In this document: one piece after another, positions 8,475-18,296 of the stretch
Position numbering within the stretch: the first letter of the stretch is position 1
How the letters are laid out: every line of letters starts with the position of its first letter
From: Acidobacteriota bacterium
GTDB lineage: Bacteria; Acidobacteriota; Terriglobia; Acidiferrales; UBA7541
Assembly: GCA_013289825.1 (NCBI GenBank)
Contig: JABCZF010000001.1
Coordinates: 186,001 to 250,000 of the forward strand
Direction of reading: 5' to 3'
DNA length: 64,000 bases
Made by a program: the position numbers and the translations under genes
The notes under the pieces: model-generated
Seen by the model: the letters and a program-made list of their open reading frames with translations, nothing else
Told to the model about the DNA's origin: nothing
Databases searched by the model: none

Positions 8475-10656
8475 TCGACGAGTCCAGCGAGCTTTCCTCT
8501 TCGGGGGCGCCTACAGGCGGGGTAATCATCGTGCTAGGAGTATAAACGACACCTTGGTTTCGCAGCGCGGGAATGTGCTGCCGATCAGCATCGCCGCCGG
8601 CCAGCCGCATAAAATGTTCTTGCGCGGAAAATCCGTGGCCGTTGCGCGCCGCGCGCGGCCGCGAATACGCGCCATCCGATCCAAGAATGCGCGCTTTGCG
8701 CGTGTCCGCCAAATAGGAGGAAAGAATCTCGTTGCAGACGCGCTCGCAATGCTGGGGGTCTTTCAGCGGAAACAACACTTCCACACGTTCGTACAGGTTT
8801 CTCGGCATCCAGTCGGCGCTTCCCAGATAGATATCCGGCTTGCCTCCGTTTTCGAAATAAAAAATCCGGCTGTGCTCCAAGAACCTCCCCACGATACTGC
8901 GCACGCGAATCCGGCTGCTGACACCGCGGAGTTCCGGCACCAGCGCGCATTGGCCGCGCACGATGAGATCAATCTCCACGCCCGCGCGCGAAGCCCGGTA
9001 CAGCGCTTGAATGATGGGCGGATCGATGACCGCGTTAATCTTGGCGATGATCCGAGCGGGGCGCCCGCGCCCCGCATGGCGCGCCTCCCGGTCAATTAGG
9101 GCGATGCACGTCTTGGCCATGTCCCGCGGAGCGAGCAGTAGCGGCTTGTAATTCGGCTGTTCCGCATAAGCCGTCAAATAATTGAAAACGTCGTGCACCG
9201 CGGAAGTGATTCCCTCGTCGTTGGTGAGCAGGCTCAGATCGCTGTAATACCGCGCGGTCGATGGATTGTAATTCCCCGTGCCAAGATGCGCATAGCGGCG
9301 AATCTTCCCGTCCGGATCGTTCCGCACAATGAGCATAAGCTTGGCGTGCGTCTTCAGTCCCACTAGCCCATGAAAAACCTGCACGCCCGCGTCCTCGAAA
9401 CTTCGCGCCCAGCGGATATTGGTCGCCTCATCGAAGCTGGCCTTTAGTTCCACCACCACCGTCACTTCTTTTTTCCCGGCGGCGTCCAGCAGGGCGCGCG
9501 CGATCGGCGAATTCGAATTCGTTCGGTAAAGCGTCTGTTTGATGGACAGCACGCGCGGATCGTGCGCCGCGGTTTCGAGAAACTTCACGACCGTGTCGTA
9601 GCAATCGTAAGGATGGTGCAGCAGATAGCCCTGTCGGCGAATCGCTTCAAACATCGAATCGGCGTCGTGCCCCACGCGCACGTGCCGCGGCGCGAACGGC
9701 CGATACTTCAGATCCGGCCGCGGCGTCTCCTCATAAAGGTGAAAAAGCCGCTGCAAATTGACCGGCCCTTGCGCGCGAAAGACCAGCGATTCATCCAACT
9801 CGAAGGTCCCCACCAGCCGGCTGATAATGTCCGGGTGCGCATCTGCAGCAATCTCCAAACGCACGGCATCACCTTTGCGCCGCTGCGAAACCTGCGAATC
9901 GACCGCGTCGAGCAAGCTCCGCGCTTCTTCTTCTTCCAGATAAAGATTGCTGTTCCGCGTGACCCGGAATGGCGCCGAAGCAAGAATCTCGTATCCACGA
10001 TAAAGCTTCGCCGCGTACGCAGAAACGATCTCCTGCAGCGCCACGTAGTGAATGCCGCCATCCGGAGCAGGCACACGGAGAAGCCGCGGCAGTGCGCGGG
10101 GCACGGTAAGCACCCCGAAATACGCTTTGCCGTTTCCGCCTCGCCGCCGCCGCAAAAGAAATGCAATGCACAACGCCTTGTTCAAAACGTGCGGAAACGG
10201 ATGCGAAGGGTCAACCGTAACCGGCGTCAACATGGGAGACACGCTCCGCTCGTAAAAGGTCTTCGCCGCCTGCGCCGCTTTTCCTTCCAGCTCGCTGGCC
10301 GGCAGGACGCGAATCCCCACCTTGGCCAGCGCGGGAAGCAGCTCATCGTTCCAGCATTTATACTGGTCGCGCACCATCACGTGCATGGCCGCCGACACTT
10401 TCTCCAACTCCTCGGCCGCGGTCAACCCGTCCGTGCCTATCTCGCGCGATCCGTGCTCGATGCGCTGCAGAAAACTGGCCACCCGCACCTCGACGAATTC
10501 GTCGAGATTATTCGCCGTAATGGCCAGAAACTTCACGCGCTCCAGCAGCGGGTTCGCAATGTCCCGCGCCTCCTCCAGCACACGCCGGTTAAACTCCAGC
10601 CATTCCAGGTGCCGGTTGAGATAGAAACGCGGATCGTCAAGCGCAGTGCGTGTCAT
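8461..10656 (-). CDS. ppk1: Polyphosphate kinase 1
   Basis: Makes long-chain polyphosphate from ATP reversibly, at the membrane. 731 residues, typical. The N-terminal domain begins with RFYLNRHLEWLEFNRRVLEEA. The phospholipase-D-like catalytic halves carry SIKQTLYRTNSNSPIARAL, HAKLMLIVR (autophosphorylated His) and LGTGNYNPSTARYYSDLSLL, then IYLGSADWMPRNLYERVEVLFP. Coupling to sthA suggests a link between energy storage and redox balance, but that is inference from overlap only. A long open frame on the opposite strand is a GC-rich shadow. Confidence 0.97.
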   Translation of the reverse strand: MTRTALDDPRFYLNRHLEWLEFNRRVLEEARDIANPLLERVKFLAITANNLDEFVEVRVASFLQRIEHGSREIGTDGLTAAEELEKVSAAMHVMVRDQYKCWNDELLPALAKVGIRVLPASELEGKAAQAAKTFYERSVSPMLTPVTVDPSHPFPHVLNKALCIAFLLRRRRGGNGKAYFGVLTVPRALPRLLRVPAPDGGIHYVALQEIVSAYAAKLYRGYEILASAPFRVTRNSNLYLEEEEARSLLDAVDSQVSQRRKGDAVRLEIAADAHPDIISRLVGTFELDESLVFRAQGPVNLQRLFHLYEETPRPDLKYRPFAPRHVRVGHDADSMFEAIRRQGYLLHHPYDCYDTVVKFLETAAHDPRVLSIKQTLYRTNSNSPIARALLDAAGKKEVTVVVELKASFDEATNIRWARSFEDAGVQVFHGLVGLKTHAKLMLIVRNDPDGKIRRYAHLGTGNYNPSTARYYSDLSLLTNDEGITSAVHDVFNYLTAYAEQPNYKPLLLAPRDMAKTCIALIDREARHAGRGRPARIIAKINAVIDPPIIQALYRASRAGVEIDLIVRGQCALVPELRGVSSRIRVRSIVGRFLEHSRIFYFENGGKPDIYLGSADWMPRNLYERVEVLFPLKDPQHCERVCNEILSSYLADTRKARILGSDGAYSRPRAARNGHGFSAQEHFMRLAGGDADRQHIPALRNQGVVYTPSTMITPPVGAPEEESSLDSSNATV

Positions 10657-10756
10657 AACCTTTCTCGGGAGACCACAAGAGATAGCGCAGACGTGTTACG
10701 GGCAGATGAACGCACCGAAGGAATGCTATTCTGCGGGGGCCTCTCGAGGAGACCTG

Positions 10757-11944
10757 ATGAAGCCAGCGCACGTTCTTTTTGTTGTGGCACTTTTTTCACT
10801 GGCCAGCGAAACCAACCGAGAAGCCCCAGACTCACCCTCGGAGAAACAGGTCGACGCGATTTTCGCCGCCGTCACCCAAGAAAACGCCCCCGGGCTGGCG
10901 GTGCTAGTCCAAGAGAATGGACGCACATCGTTTCAAAAAGGATACGGCGTCCGCGATTTGCGAACGAACATGAAAATCGACCCGCCCACCAACTTCCGCC
11001 TGGCCTCTTTCACCAAACAGTTTACCGCCATGGCCATCATGCTGCTCGTCCACGACAAAAAGCTGCGCTACGACGAAACGCTCGTGGACATATTTCCGGA
11101 TTTCCCGGCCTACGGTAAAACCATAACCATCCAAAATCTCCTTAATCACACGGGCGGCCTGCCAGATTACGAAGACCTAATGGCCGCCGCCGAAACGTCC
11201 CGGAATTCGCGGATCTGGACACCGGAGCGCCAGATTCATGACCTGGAAGTCCTCAGGATGTTAGAAGCGGAGAGCAAAGGAAAATTTCCTCCCGGCACCA
11301 GTTGGTCTTACAGCAATTCTGGCTACGTGGTACTCGGTCTCGTCGTCGCCAAGGCGTCCGGGCAATCCTACGGCGATTTTCTCCGCGCGCGTATCTTCGC
11401 GCCGCTGCACCTCGATCACACCGTCGTCTATCAAAAAGGGGAAAACGAAGTCGCCAATCGCGCCTTCGGGCATTCCTTAGTCGCATCCGATCATGGACCA
11501 CAGCCCTTGTTCCAGGAAACCGATCAAAGCCCCACATCGGCGACTCTCGGCGACGGCGGCATCTATTCCAATCTCCTGGATCTCGCCAGGTGGGACGATG
11601 CGCTAGGAAATCACACTTTACTCAGCGCCGAGGAGATGAAGCCCGCGTTCGTCCCTCGAAGACTCGCGAATGGCCAGCCCACTCTTTGGCCCGCGGAAGC
11701 CAACGACGACAACCTGCATCCCGGCAAGCCCGTCTCCTACGGCTTCGGCTGGTTCCTCGATCCTTACCGGGGACATCCACGCATGTGGCATACCGGAAGC
11801 ACCCTGGGCTTCCGCACCATCATCGAACGCTTAACCGCCGACCATCTGACGATCATCATCCTCTCGAATCGCACCGATCTCGATCCAGAAGCGCTGGCCA
11901 TCGAAACTGCTGATCTCTACTTGAATTTAAAGCCGCAAGACTAA
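10757..11944 (+). CDS. Secreted serine beta-lactamase/penicillin-binding-like hydrolase
   Basis: Class C beta-lactamase-related family (Pfam Beta-lactamase), 395 residues. The ATG at 10757 is preferred over an upstream ATG since GAGGAG lies just before it and a hydrophobic signal sequence (MKPAHVLFVVALFSLAS) follows. Active-site motifs are Ser84-Phe-Thr-Lys87, YSNSGY (YxN box) and HTGS near the C-terminus. These families include D-aminopeptidases, esterases and penicillin-binding proteins; true beta-lactam hydrolysis cannot be claimed. The gene ends 9 bp from the convergent ffh. Confidence 0.88.
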   Translation: MKPAHVLFVVALFSLASETNREAPDSPSEKQVDAIFAAVTQENAPGLAVLVQENGRTSFQKGYGVRDLRTNMKIDPPTNFRLASFTKQFTAMAIMLLVHDKKLRYDETLVDIFPDFPAYGKTITIQNLLNHTGGLPDYEDLMAAAETSRNSRIWTPERQIHDLEVLRMLEAESKGKFPPGTSWSYSNSGYVVLGLVVAKASGQSYGDFLRARIFAPLHLDHTVVYQKGENEVANRAFGHSLVASDHGPQPLFQETDQSPTSATLGDGGIYSNLLDLARWDDALGNHTLLSAEEMKPAFVPRRLANGQPTLWPAEANDDNLHPGKPVSYGFGWFLDPYRGHPRMWHTGSTLGFRTIIERLTADHLTIIILSNRTDLDPEALAIETADLYLNLKPQD

Positions 11945-11953
11945 ACTCACGCG

Positions 11954-13297
11954 TCAAGACAATCCCGCAAGTTTCCCCAATCCCTTGACCTTCACCCGCG
12001 CAGCCATCGCGCCGTACTGCTTCATCATCGTGCGCATCTGCAGGTACTGCTTCAAAACCTGATTCACATCCTGCACGGTCGTCCCGCTGCCTTTCGCAAT
12101 TCGCTTCCGCCGCTTCCCATCAATAATGTTATGGTCCTGCCGCTCCTGATTCGTCATTGAGTTAATAATCGCTTCGACCTGCTTCAGCTTCCCCTCATCG
12201 ACTTTCGCGTCCTTCGGCAAGTTCTGGAACGGCCCCATCTTCGGCAGCATGTCCACAAGCTGCTCGAGCGGCCCCATTTTGCGAATCTGTTTCAGTTGGT
12301 CGCGGAAGTCTTCCAGCGTGAACCCATCTTTGCGCAGCTTGCGCTCGAGTTCGGCGGCAGCCTTCTTGTCGACCGTCTGCTCCGCTCGCTCGATGAGCGA
12401 CATGATGTCGCCCATACCCAGCACGCGCGAAACGATGCGCTCTGGATAAAATCCTTCCAGTGCGTCGTATTTTTCCCCGAGCCCCACAAACTTCACGGGC
12501 GCTCCGGTAACTTTCCCAATCGAAAGCGCCGCCCCGCCGCGCGCATCACCATCGAGCTTCGTCAGGATTACGCCGGTAAGCCCGAGCCGCTTGTGAAACT
12601 CTCCCGCCGATCGCACCGCGTCTTGCCCGATCATGGCGTCGGCGATGAACAGAATCTCGCTCGGCTGCAGCTCTTTCTTCAGCATGCTCAATTCGTTCAT
12701 CAAATCGTCATCGATATGCAAACGCCCGGCCGTGTCCACCAAAATCACGTCACTCGCCGAAAGTTTCGCTTCCCGGATCGCTCCTTTAACAATTTCCAGC
12801 GGCTTGTCCGTCCCTGCCCCGGGCCACAGCGCCGTCCCCACGGCCTTCGCCACTTGCCGAAGCTGCTCGCGCGCCGCAGGCCGGTAAACGTCGGTCGAAA
12901 CGAGCAGCGGCCGGTGCCCATGCTCGACAAGCCATTTCGCCAATTTGCCCGTCGTGGTGGTCTTACCAGACCCCTGCAAGCCCACAATCATCCACACCGA
13001 AGGCGGCCGCGAAGCAAACAGCGGCTTGGCATGCTTCCCGAGCATCGCCGACAACTCGTCACGCACCACTTTGACCACTTGCTGGTCCGGCGACAGTTGT
13101 AGCATCACCTCGCTGCCCAGCGCTTGCTTGCGAATATTCGCGAGCAATTCGTCAGCCACGCCCACGTTCACGTCGCCTTCCAGCAGCGCCTCGCGAATCT
13201 CTCCCAGCGCCACGTCTAGGTGCTCGTCCGTGAGCTTCCCCTGCCCGCGCAAATTCTTAAATGTCCGTTGCAGCTTCTCTGTTAAGTTTTCAAACAT
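11954..13297 (-). CDS. ffh: Signal recognition particle protein Ffh (SRP54)
   Basis: GTPase that recognises signal peptides of nascent inner-membrane and secreted proteins together with 4.5S RNA. 447 residues. N domain MFENLTEKLQRTFKNLRGQG; G domain with GLQGSGKTTTTGKLA, DTAGRLHIDDDL and TKLDGDARGG; methionine-rich M domain from about residue 300 (FTLEDFRDQLKQIRKMGPL to QYLQMRTMMKQYG). No clear Shine-Dalgarno sequence precedes the ATG. Single gene; its RNA partner was not found in this window. Confidence 0.97.
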   Translation of the reverse strand: MFENLTEKLQRTFKNLRGQGKLTDEHLDVALGEIREALLEGDVNVGVADELLANIRKQALGSEVMLQLSPDQQVVKVVRDELSAMLGKHAKPLFASRPPSVWMIVGLQGSGKTTTTGKLAKWLVEHGHRPLLVSTDVYRPAAREQLRQVAKAVGTALWPGAGTDKPLEIVKGAIREAKLSASDVILVDTAGRLHIDDDLMNELSMLKKELQPSEILFIADAMIGQDAVRSAGEFHKRLGLTGVILTKLDGDARGGAALSIGKVTGAPVKFVGLGEKYDALEGFYPERIVSRVLGMGDIMSLIERAEQTVDKKAAAELERKLRKDGFTLEDFRDQLKQIRKMGPLEQLVDMLPKMGPFQNLPKDAKVDEGKLKQVEAIINSMTNQERQDHNIIDGKRRKRIAKGSGTTVQDVNQVLKQYLQMRTMMKQYGAMAARVKVKGLGKLAGLS

Positions 13298-13460
13298 GGC
13301 CAGTACCTATGCCTCAAAATCAGCCCCTCCAGAATAGCAGGCCGGGGCCGCCCAGTGCACGAGCAGCCAGCGTCGAACGCTCCATCACGCCATCGAGCGC
13401 CAACAAGAATTAGGAATGTCCTTAGGAGCGTAGCGCGGACTGCTCTTCACTTCGGCAAAC

Positions 13461-15173
13461 TCAATAATGCCAATCCGCCGTCTCCTCTCCTGCCGGCGCA
13501 TTCTTGGCAATATACTCCGCCATCCACTTCAACAAATTGGCCGTGGTCGTCGGCTGCCACCCATGACCCTTCATCGGCCTGCCATACTGAAAATCGCAAT
13601 CGCAAGGCGGGTCTTTCACCGCTTCGAGCGCTTGTTCGAGCTGATACACCGCCAAGTTCAAATAAAAATTGTCCATGTCTCCAACGTACACGTGAAGCTT
13701 CCCCCGCAGCTTGGGACCGAGCGCGGCCCAATTCGTCCGCAGGTTGTAGCTCAAGTCGTATCCGTGGTCGCGCATGTACAGCGCCACACGGTGATCGATC
13801 TTGCCAGTCTTCTTGTCCCACAACGGCTTCGGATACCCATCGTCGCCAATGGGCCCATATGCCGCGTCCCAGATTTCAATCTGTTCCCCCGAGCGCCCGT
13901 GGCTCCCCAAAACATCTTCCATTTGGCTGAACGCCTGGATGGTGATCTCCGGCTGCCCCTCCGAAGTCCGCATGATATAGCGCGGCACCTCGACCCAGGT
14001 ATGCCCCGGTTCAAAAAACGCACTCTCGTCTTCATACGCGTTCACCGATCCGTACCGCCGAAAATCAATCGAGTCCGGATAAAGCGTCCAAGTCCCTCCG
14101 AAAAAATCCGGATAAAACACCTGCACGCCGAGCGACTCCCATCCGCCCGTCGACCCACCCGTCAGCACGCGCGCATAGGGTTTCCGAATCATCCGGAAAT
14201 GCGCCTCGAGATACGGAATCATCTCCTTCACCAGCGCGTCTCCGTAAGGCCCGTTGTTCACCGAGTTCACCGCATAGGAATCATCGTAGTACGGCGTCGG
14301 ATGCTGGAAGGTGACCCCGATCAGGCGTGGAAACTTTTCCGAGTTCCAGGATTGATAAAACTCGAAGCCCGACTCGCGGTTGAGATCGGTCAGTCTCGCT
14401 CGCATCTCGGGACTGACCGCCACATCCTCCGTGTTGAATCCAAACGGCGCTCGAAGACTGAAGTGGCTCTGCTCATAGACCACCGGATAGCGCCCGTTGG
14501 GATGCTCCTCATAGCCCTTCGGCAAAAGCACGATCGCCCCGATGTACATCGGATGCCCCCAAAACTTGGTCAACATCTCGCTCTGGATCTTGATGTGCTT
14601 CACCCACGCAGTGTCCCGAGGCACCTCGACCGCGGGAATCTCCTTCGTCAAGCTGAGCTTGACGTCATACCCGGCCGCCGGATCCAAATGCACTTTCTGC
14701 ACTTCGCTGTACAGATTTCCCGGCGAGCGGTTGAAATGCTGCCCCTCCCACTGGTCCATGTGCAACCAAACGGTATGCCCATCCGCGCGGTGAAACTCCG
14801 TATAGATATTGACGATCGCCTGCACGTAGTATTCCCCCGCAGGAATTTCGCGTAAGCTCCGCACCGGCGATCCCGGAGTGCTGGCCTCAATAACGGCAGC
14901 GTGCTCCGGCGCCAGCGCATTCACGTCCACCCCGAAAAACGGCCCAGAGTCCCCCCAGCTTCCCGCCTGCAGGCGAGGTTCCGGCTTGTCCTTTGTACTG
15001 ACCACGACAAACACCCGTCCCGTAATCGCTCCTGCATGCGCAGACTCGGGAAACGACACCTCAAATTTCGTGCCCGCCGCCTGCGGCCAGGGGGCTGCAT
15101 TGGCGCGAGCCGCCAACAAAAAAATCGCCGCGCACGCCATCCCACGGACGCTCATTCGCATGTTCAGTTTCAT
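13461..15173 (-). CDS. Exported putative esterase (alpha/beta hydrolase)
   Basis: 570 residues starting with a signal peptide (AAIFLLAARANA). The N-terminal 200 residues are beta-rich. The C-terminal half resembles the esterase D/Fes family: LPKGYEEHPNGRYPVVYEQSH, and a nucleophile elbow in GGSTGGWESLG (G-x-S-x-G). The C-terminal His may lie in MKGHGWQPT. Substrate unknown; enterochelin esterases and feruloyl esterases share the fold. GGGGAG lies 4 nt before the ATG. Stands alone between ffh and the divergent TIGR03067-type gene. Confidence 0.75.
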   Translation of the reverse strand: MKLNMRMSVRGMACAAIFLLAARANAAPWPQAAGTKFEVSFPESAHAGAITGRVFVVVSTKDKPEPRLQAGSWGDSGPFFGVDVNALAPEHAAVIEASTPGSPVRSLREIPAGEYYVQAIVNIYTEFHRADGHTVWLHMDQWEGQHFNRSPGNLYSEVQKVHLDPAAGYDVKLSLTKEIPAVEVPRDTAWVKHIKIQSEMLTKFWGHPMYIGAIVLLPKGYEEHPNGRYPVVYEQSHFSLRAPFGFNTEDVAVSPEMRARLTDLNRESGFEFYQSWNSEKFPRLIGVTFQHPTPYYDDSYAVNSVNNGPYGDALVKEMIPYLEAHFRMIRKPYARVLTGGSTGGWESLGVQVFYPDFFGGTWTLYPDSIDFRRYGSVNAYEDESAFFEPGHTWVEVPRYIMRTSEGQPEITIQAFSQMEDVLGSHGRSGEQIEIWDAAYGPIGDDGYPKPLWDKKTGKIDHRVALYMRDHGYDLSYNLRTNWAALGPKLRGKLHVYVGDMDNFYLNLAVYQLEQALEAVKDPPCDCDFQYGRPMKGHGWQPTTTANLLKWMAEYIAKNAPAGEETADWHY

Positions 15174-15367
15174 CTCACTCCCCCGCTGGCGCCGAGAGCG
15201 TACTACACCACCCTCTGCGCATCCAAACCTGCCGCGTTATTACGTTACCAGGAGCAGTTCCGAGGCCGCTCGCGATCGCCGCGCTTCCGCTAGCGCGCAT
15301 TTGCATGAATTGTTAGAGTCTCGCCGGCATCGTGACCAGCCGCTAAAATCGCGCCACGAAGGGAGAC

Positions 15368-15748
15368 ATGCCCCAAGATATCGACCTGCTGCAAGGCTCC
15401 TGGTCGATCAAGTCTCTAGCCCTGGAAGGTCAAGAAATGCCTGCGGCCATGTTCGTCAACGCCAGCATGGTGGTCCAAGGAAACCGCTTCACTAGCCTCG
15501 GCATGGGCACACAGTACCAAGGCACACTTGAGCTCGACCCATTCGCAAACCCCCACCAGCTGAGTATGAACTTCGACGCCGGTCCCGAAAAAGGCAACGT
15601 CAACCTTGGCATCTACGAAATCACCGGCGATATCTGGAAACTCTCGATCGCCACAAGAGGCTCCCTGCGTCCGTCCACATTTGTATCCGCTCCTGGCACT
15701 GGCGCCGCTCTAGAAATACTTCAGCGGGTAAAAGCGTCAGCGGAATAA
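15368..15748 (+). CDS. TIGR03067-type small domain protein
   Basis: 126 residues beginning DIDLLQGSWSIKSLALEGQEMPA, which fits the TIGR03067 family (LQGxW...LxxxGxxxPA), a lipocalin-like domain common in Planctomycetes and Acidobacteriota with no assigned function. No signal peptide. GGGAG stands 4-5 nt before the ATG. A hairpin followed by a T run near 15940 may end its transcript. Confidence 0.7.
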   Translation: MPQDIDLLQGSWSIKSLALEGQEMPAAMFVNASMVVQGNRFTSLGMGTQYQGTLELDPFANPHQLSMNFDAGPEKGNVNLGIYEITGDIWKLSIATRGSLRPSTFVSAPGTGAALEILQRVKASAE

Positions 15749-16099
15749 TCTCGCTCGATTCGTTCCCTCCGAGGGATTATCTTTCCGCCCGACAGAAGAA
15801 CCTTCCCGAATGTCCTTGACACAGGTCCTCTCAAAGAACAGTATGAGTTCGAGGTTTCGCTGTGAGGCGAGACTCCCGCTTCCAGAGTCCATTTGCGGTT
15901 TCTTTAAAGGACAAGCTCCGCATCGACCGCCAACAGGGCAGAACCTACTAGGTTCTTTTTATTTCCTCGCGGGGGGCCTTACCTCCTGTTCGACGTACAG
16001 GTTTACACCACCAGACGCCAGCGGTTTCAGGCCAGACTTCTAAAGCCCAACTCGCTACAAGCGAGTCCGAAGTGCGCGTTTTTCAAAAAGGAGATTCAC
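15749..16099. other. Intergenic region between TIGR03067 gene and ester cyclase gene
   Basis: No convincing gene. A short open frame (15810-16043) has no family resemblance and no ribosome site. The region holds one terminator-like hairpin (15940-15966), a second perfect hairpin with 7-bp arms and a 3-nt loop (16050-16066), and AAGGAG at 16088-16093 that serves the next gene. Confidence 0.6.
15940..15966 (+). terminator. Rho-independent terminator
   Basis: AGAACCT pairs perfectly with AGGTTCT (15940-15946 with 15950-15956), followed by TTTTATTT. It lies about 190 nt downstream of the TIGR03067-type gene. Confidence 0.6.
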
Positions 16100-16552
16100 G
16101 TGTGTGAACAAAACAAAACTAACGTCCGTCGTCTGTTCGAAGAGGTTTGGAACAAAGGCCATGTGGCGGTAGCAGACGAGCTCTTCGCACCTACGTACCA
16201 TCACCACGACAGTTCCATGCCCGATGTCGGCCGAGGCCCCGAGAGTGAGAAGAAGAGAGCGACTCTTTACCGCAATGCTTTCCCGGACATTCGTTTCACG
16301 ATCGAGGACCTCCTTGCCGAAGGCGAAACCGTAGTCGCTCGTTGGTCTTGCCGCGGCACTCATAAAGGCGAACTCAACGGCATTGCCCCAACCGGCAAGC
16401 AATTCCACATCACCGGCCTAAGCATTGCCCGCTTTACGAACGGCAAAATGTTCGAAGGCTATGTCAACTGGGACGCTTTGAGCCTCCTGCAGCAACTCGG
16501 CGTCGTCCCCGAACTCTTCCGAGCCAAAGCCCTGGCCGCCTCCGCAAGGTAG
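16100..16552 (+). CDS. SnoaL-like ester cyclase family protein
   Basis: 150 residues with the NTF2/SnoaL fold: NVRRLFEEVWNKGHVAVADEL, then FAPTYHHHD, FPDIRFTIEDLLAEGETVVARW, and GKQFHITGLSIARFTNGKMFEGYVNWD. Members of this group are annotated as ester cyclases or polyketide-cyclase-like, but most have no known substrate. GTG start at 16100 with AAGGAG 6 nt upstream. Single gene. Confidence 0.8.
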   Translation: MCEQNKTNVRRLFEEVWNKGHVAVADELFAPTYHHHDSSMPDVGRGPESEKKRATLYRNAFPDIRFTIEDLLAEGETVVARWSCRGTHKGELNGIAPTGKQFHITGLSIARFTNGKMFEGYVNWDALSLLQQLGVVPELFRAKALAASAR

Positions 16553-16697
16553 CCGCCTCGACGCAGGCGAGAAAACCCGGCGGCCTGGCCACAAATCGGG
16601 CCTCCTTTTCTGCGAACGAGCGCCGTTCTCACGAGCAAGCCAATTCCCGCGTCATCCTCCACTGGCGACCCGCAAAATCTCGTGATAACCCAGATTC

Positions 16698-17105
16698 TCA
16701 AGCTGTCGCCGTCAGCGTGTACCGAAATTCATAAAAATGTTTCCCCTCCACGATCTTGATGGTCATATCTCCCGCAAGCCCCACCAGCTGCCCCGTCCCC
16801 GAGTCCGGCACCACCGTAACGCTGAGTTGCGGCTCGCCCCGCTTCATCGTCCCACTGTGTTGCAGCGCGAACGACCCCGTGCGCCCATGCAACGTTCCAT
16901 TCACACGCTCCATCGCCACATACCCGGCTGACCCCGCAATCTCTGTGCCCACGCTCAGCATCTCCCCCACACTTGTCGCCTGCAGCTCTCCATGAAACCG
17001 TTTCTCGAGCGACATTCTCCCAAGCTTCGCGCTCTCCGCCTCCTGGTTGTCCGCCTTCTGCACATTCACCTGCACCTCAAATGTCCCGTTTGCCTCGATG
17101 GTCAT
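16698..17105 (-). CDS. DUF3224 domain protein
   Basis: 135 residues from the ATG at 17105 (GGGAG upstream, MTIEANGTFEVQVN). The pattern, with KRFHGELQATSVGEML, GSAGYVAMERVNGTLHGRTGSFALQH and VPDSGTGQLVGLAGDMTI, fits DUF3224, a small beta-barrel family of unknown function. A longer open frame reaches 17225 but overlaps the divergent regulator start. It is divergent from the AraC-type gene (84 bp apart), which may control it. Confidence 0.82.
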   Translation of the reverse strand: MTIEANGTFEVQVNVQKADNQEAESAKLGRMSLEKRFHGELQATSVGEMLSVGTEIAGSAGYVAMERVNGTLHGRTGSFALQHSGTMKRGEPQLSVTVVPDSGTGQLVGLAGDMTIKIVEGKHFYEFRYTLTATA

Positions 17106-17189
17106 GACCGCTCCCTTTTCTCGGGACTTCGAACCTACCAGCCAGTCCCCGTGTCGTCCCCACCACAAATTACCCGTACACTGGTGGCC

Positions 17190-18047
17190 ATGATTGGAAA
17201 AACGCGACAACCGAGCTTTGCCCAAATCGAGGAAGTCTTCGACCCCGAAGTGAGCCGAGCCCGAGGCATCCTCCGCCGACCACTCTCCTCCGGCAAGCTA
17301 AGTCACGCCCGCCGCAGTCCGCCGCCCGATTTAGCCTACTGGATCGCTCACTACTGGATGATCACCTGGGATCTTCGCGGCTGCGCCCCCCACATGGCCG
17401 AGGCCCTGCCACATCCCAATATTCACGTCGTGTTTGAAAAAGACAACGCGGTAGTCTCCGGCATTCAAACCCGCAAATTCTCACGCCTACTGGAGGGCCG
17501 CTCCCAAGTCTTTGGAGTCAAATTCCATCCAGGAGGCTTTCGCCCGTTCCTAAAATCCTCCGTCTCCGCGCTAGCCGACAGCACCGTACCCGCAAACCGC
17601 ATATTCGGCAAAGCGGTAAACGCCCTAACGAGGATCCTGGCCTCGGCCAGAAAAGAATCCGAAAAGGTGGCCGCCGCCAACGCTTTTTTCGGCGCCCGCC
17701 TCCCCGAACCCGACGACACCATCGCCTTAGCCGGTCAACTAGTGGCCCGCATCCTCGCCGAACCCAACATCAAAACCGTAAACGATCTGGCCACCTGTAC
17801 AGGGATCAGCAAGCGTTCCCTCCAACGCCTCTTCAACGACTACGTCGGCGCCAGCCCCAAATGGGTCATCCGCCGTTATCGCCTCCACGAACTGATAGAA
17901 AAGTTCGACTCCGGCGCCCAACCCCATTGGGCGCAACTCGCCCTGGACCTCGGCTACTTCGACCAAGCCCATCTCATCAACGACTTCAAATCCATAGTCG
18001 GCTACACCCCCACGCAATACCAAAGCCAACTCGCCGAGCGCTCCTGA
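17190..18047 (+). CDS. AraC-family transcriptional regulator
   Basis: 285 residues from ATG 17190. The N-terminal 180 residues (PDLAYWIAHYWMITWDLRG, LPHPNIHVVFE, VFGVKFHPGGFRPFL) match the ligand/oligomerisation domain of the DUF6597 type often seen in AraC regulators. The C-terminal pair of helix-turn-helices shows VNDLATCTGISKRSLQRLFN and LDLGYFDQAHLINDFKSIVGYTP. Target unknown; divergence from the DUF3224 gene makes that gene the first candidate. Confidence 0.88.
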   Translation: MIGKTRQPSFAQIEEVFDPEVSRARGILRRPLSSGKLSHARRSPPPDLAYWIAHYWMITWDLRGCAPHMAEALPHPNIHVVFEKDNAVVSGIQTRKFSRLLEGRSQVFGVKFHPGGFRPFLKSSVSALADSTVPANRIFGKAVNALTRILASARKESEKVAAANAFFGARLPEPDDTIALAGQLVARILAEPNIKTVNDLATCTGISKRSLQRLFNDYVGASPKWVIRRYRLHELIEKFDSGAQPHWAQLALDLGYFDQAHLINDFKSIVGYTPTQYQSQLAERS

Positions 18048-18296
18048 GCCCGCCAATTCCGGGCTATTTCGTTCTCGACGACCATTCTCCGGAACCGCCT
18101 TGAAGCAATCGCGCTGCGCGCCGGGCTTGTGGTTCGTTGGCACGACGGTGAAGGAGTTCAGGGACTCGAGGAGCGTGCTCAACTTTCGAAGGGCAGCAGA
18201 GAAGGCTCCCCATGGAATTCCCCGCGCTCGCGAGAAAACAGGACGGCTTGCGAACGACCATTCGATGCTCGCCTTTTCAGTTCCGCTCGAGCTAAA

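Noticed and set aside
7311..8525. Plus-strand open frame (404 codons) opposite sthA
   Set aside because: Shadow of sthA; no conserved motif.
9562..11118. Long plus-strand open frame (518 codons) opposite ppk1
   Set aside because: It lies opposite the clearly real ppk1 gene, is Arg/His-rich and has no family pattern; it also runs through the beta-lactamase-like gene start. A GC-rich shadow.
13467..14855. Plus-strand open frame (462 codons) opposite the esterase gene
   Set aside because: Arg/His/Leu-rich translation without signal or domains, fully within the esterase gene on the other strand.
15810..16043. Small plus-strand open frame after the TIGR03067 gene
   Set aside because: No ribosome site or family resemblance, and a terminator hairpin lies inside it.
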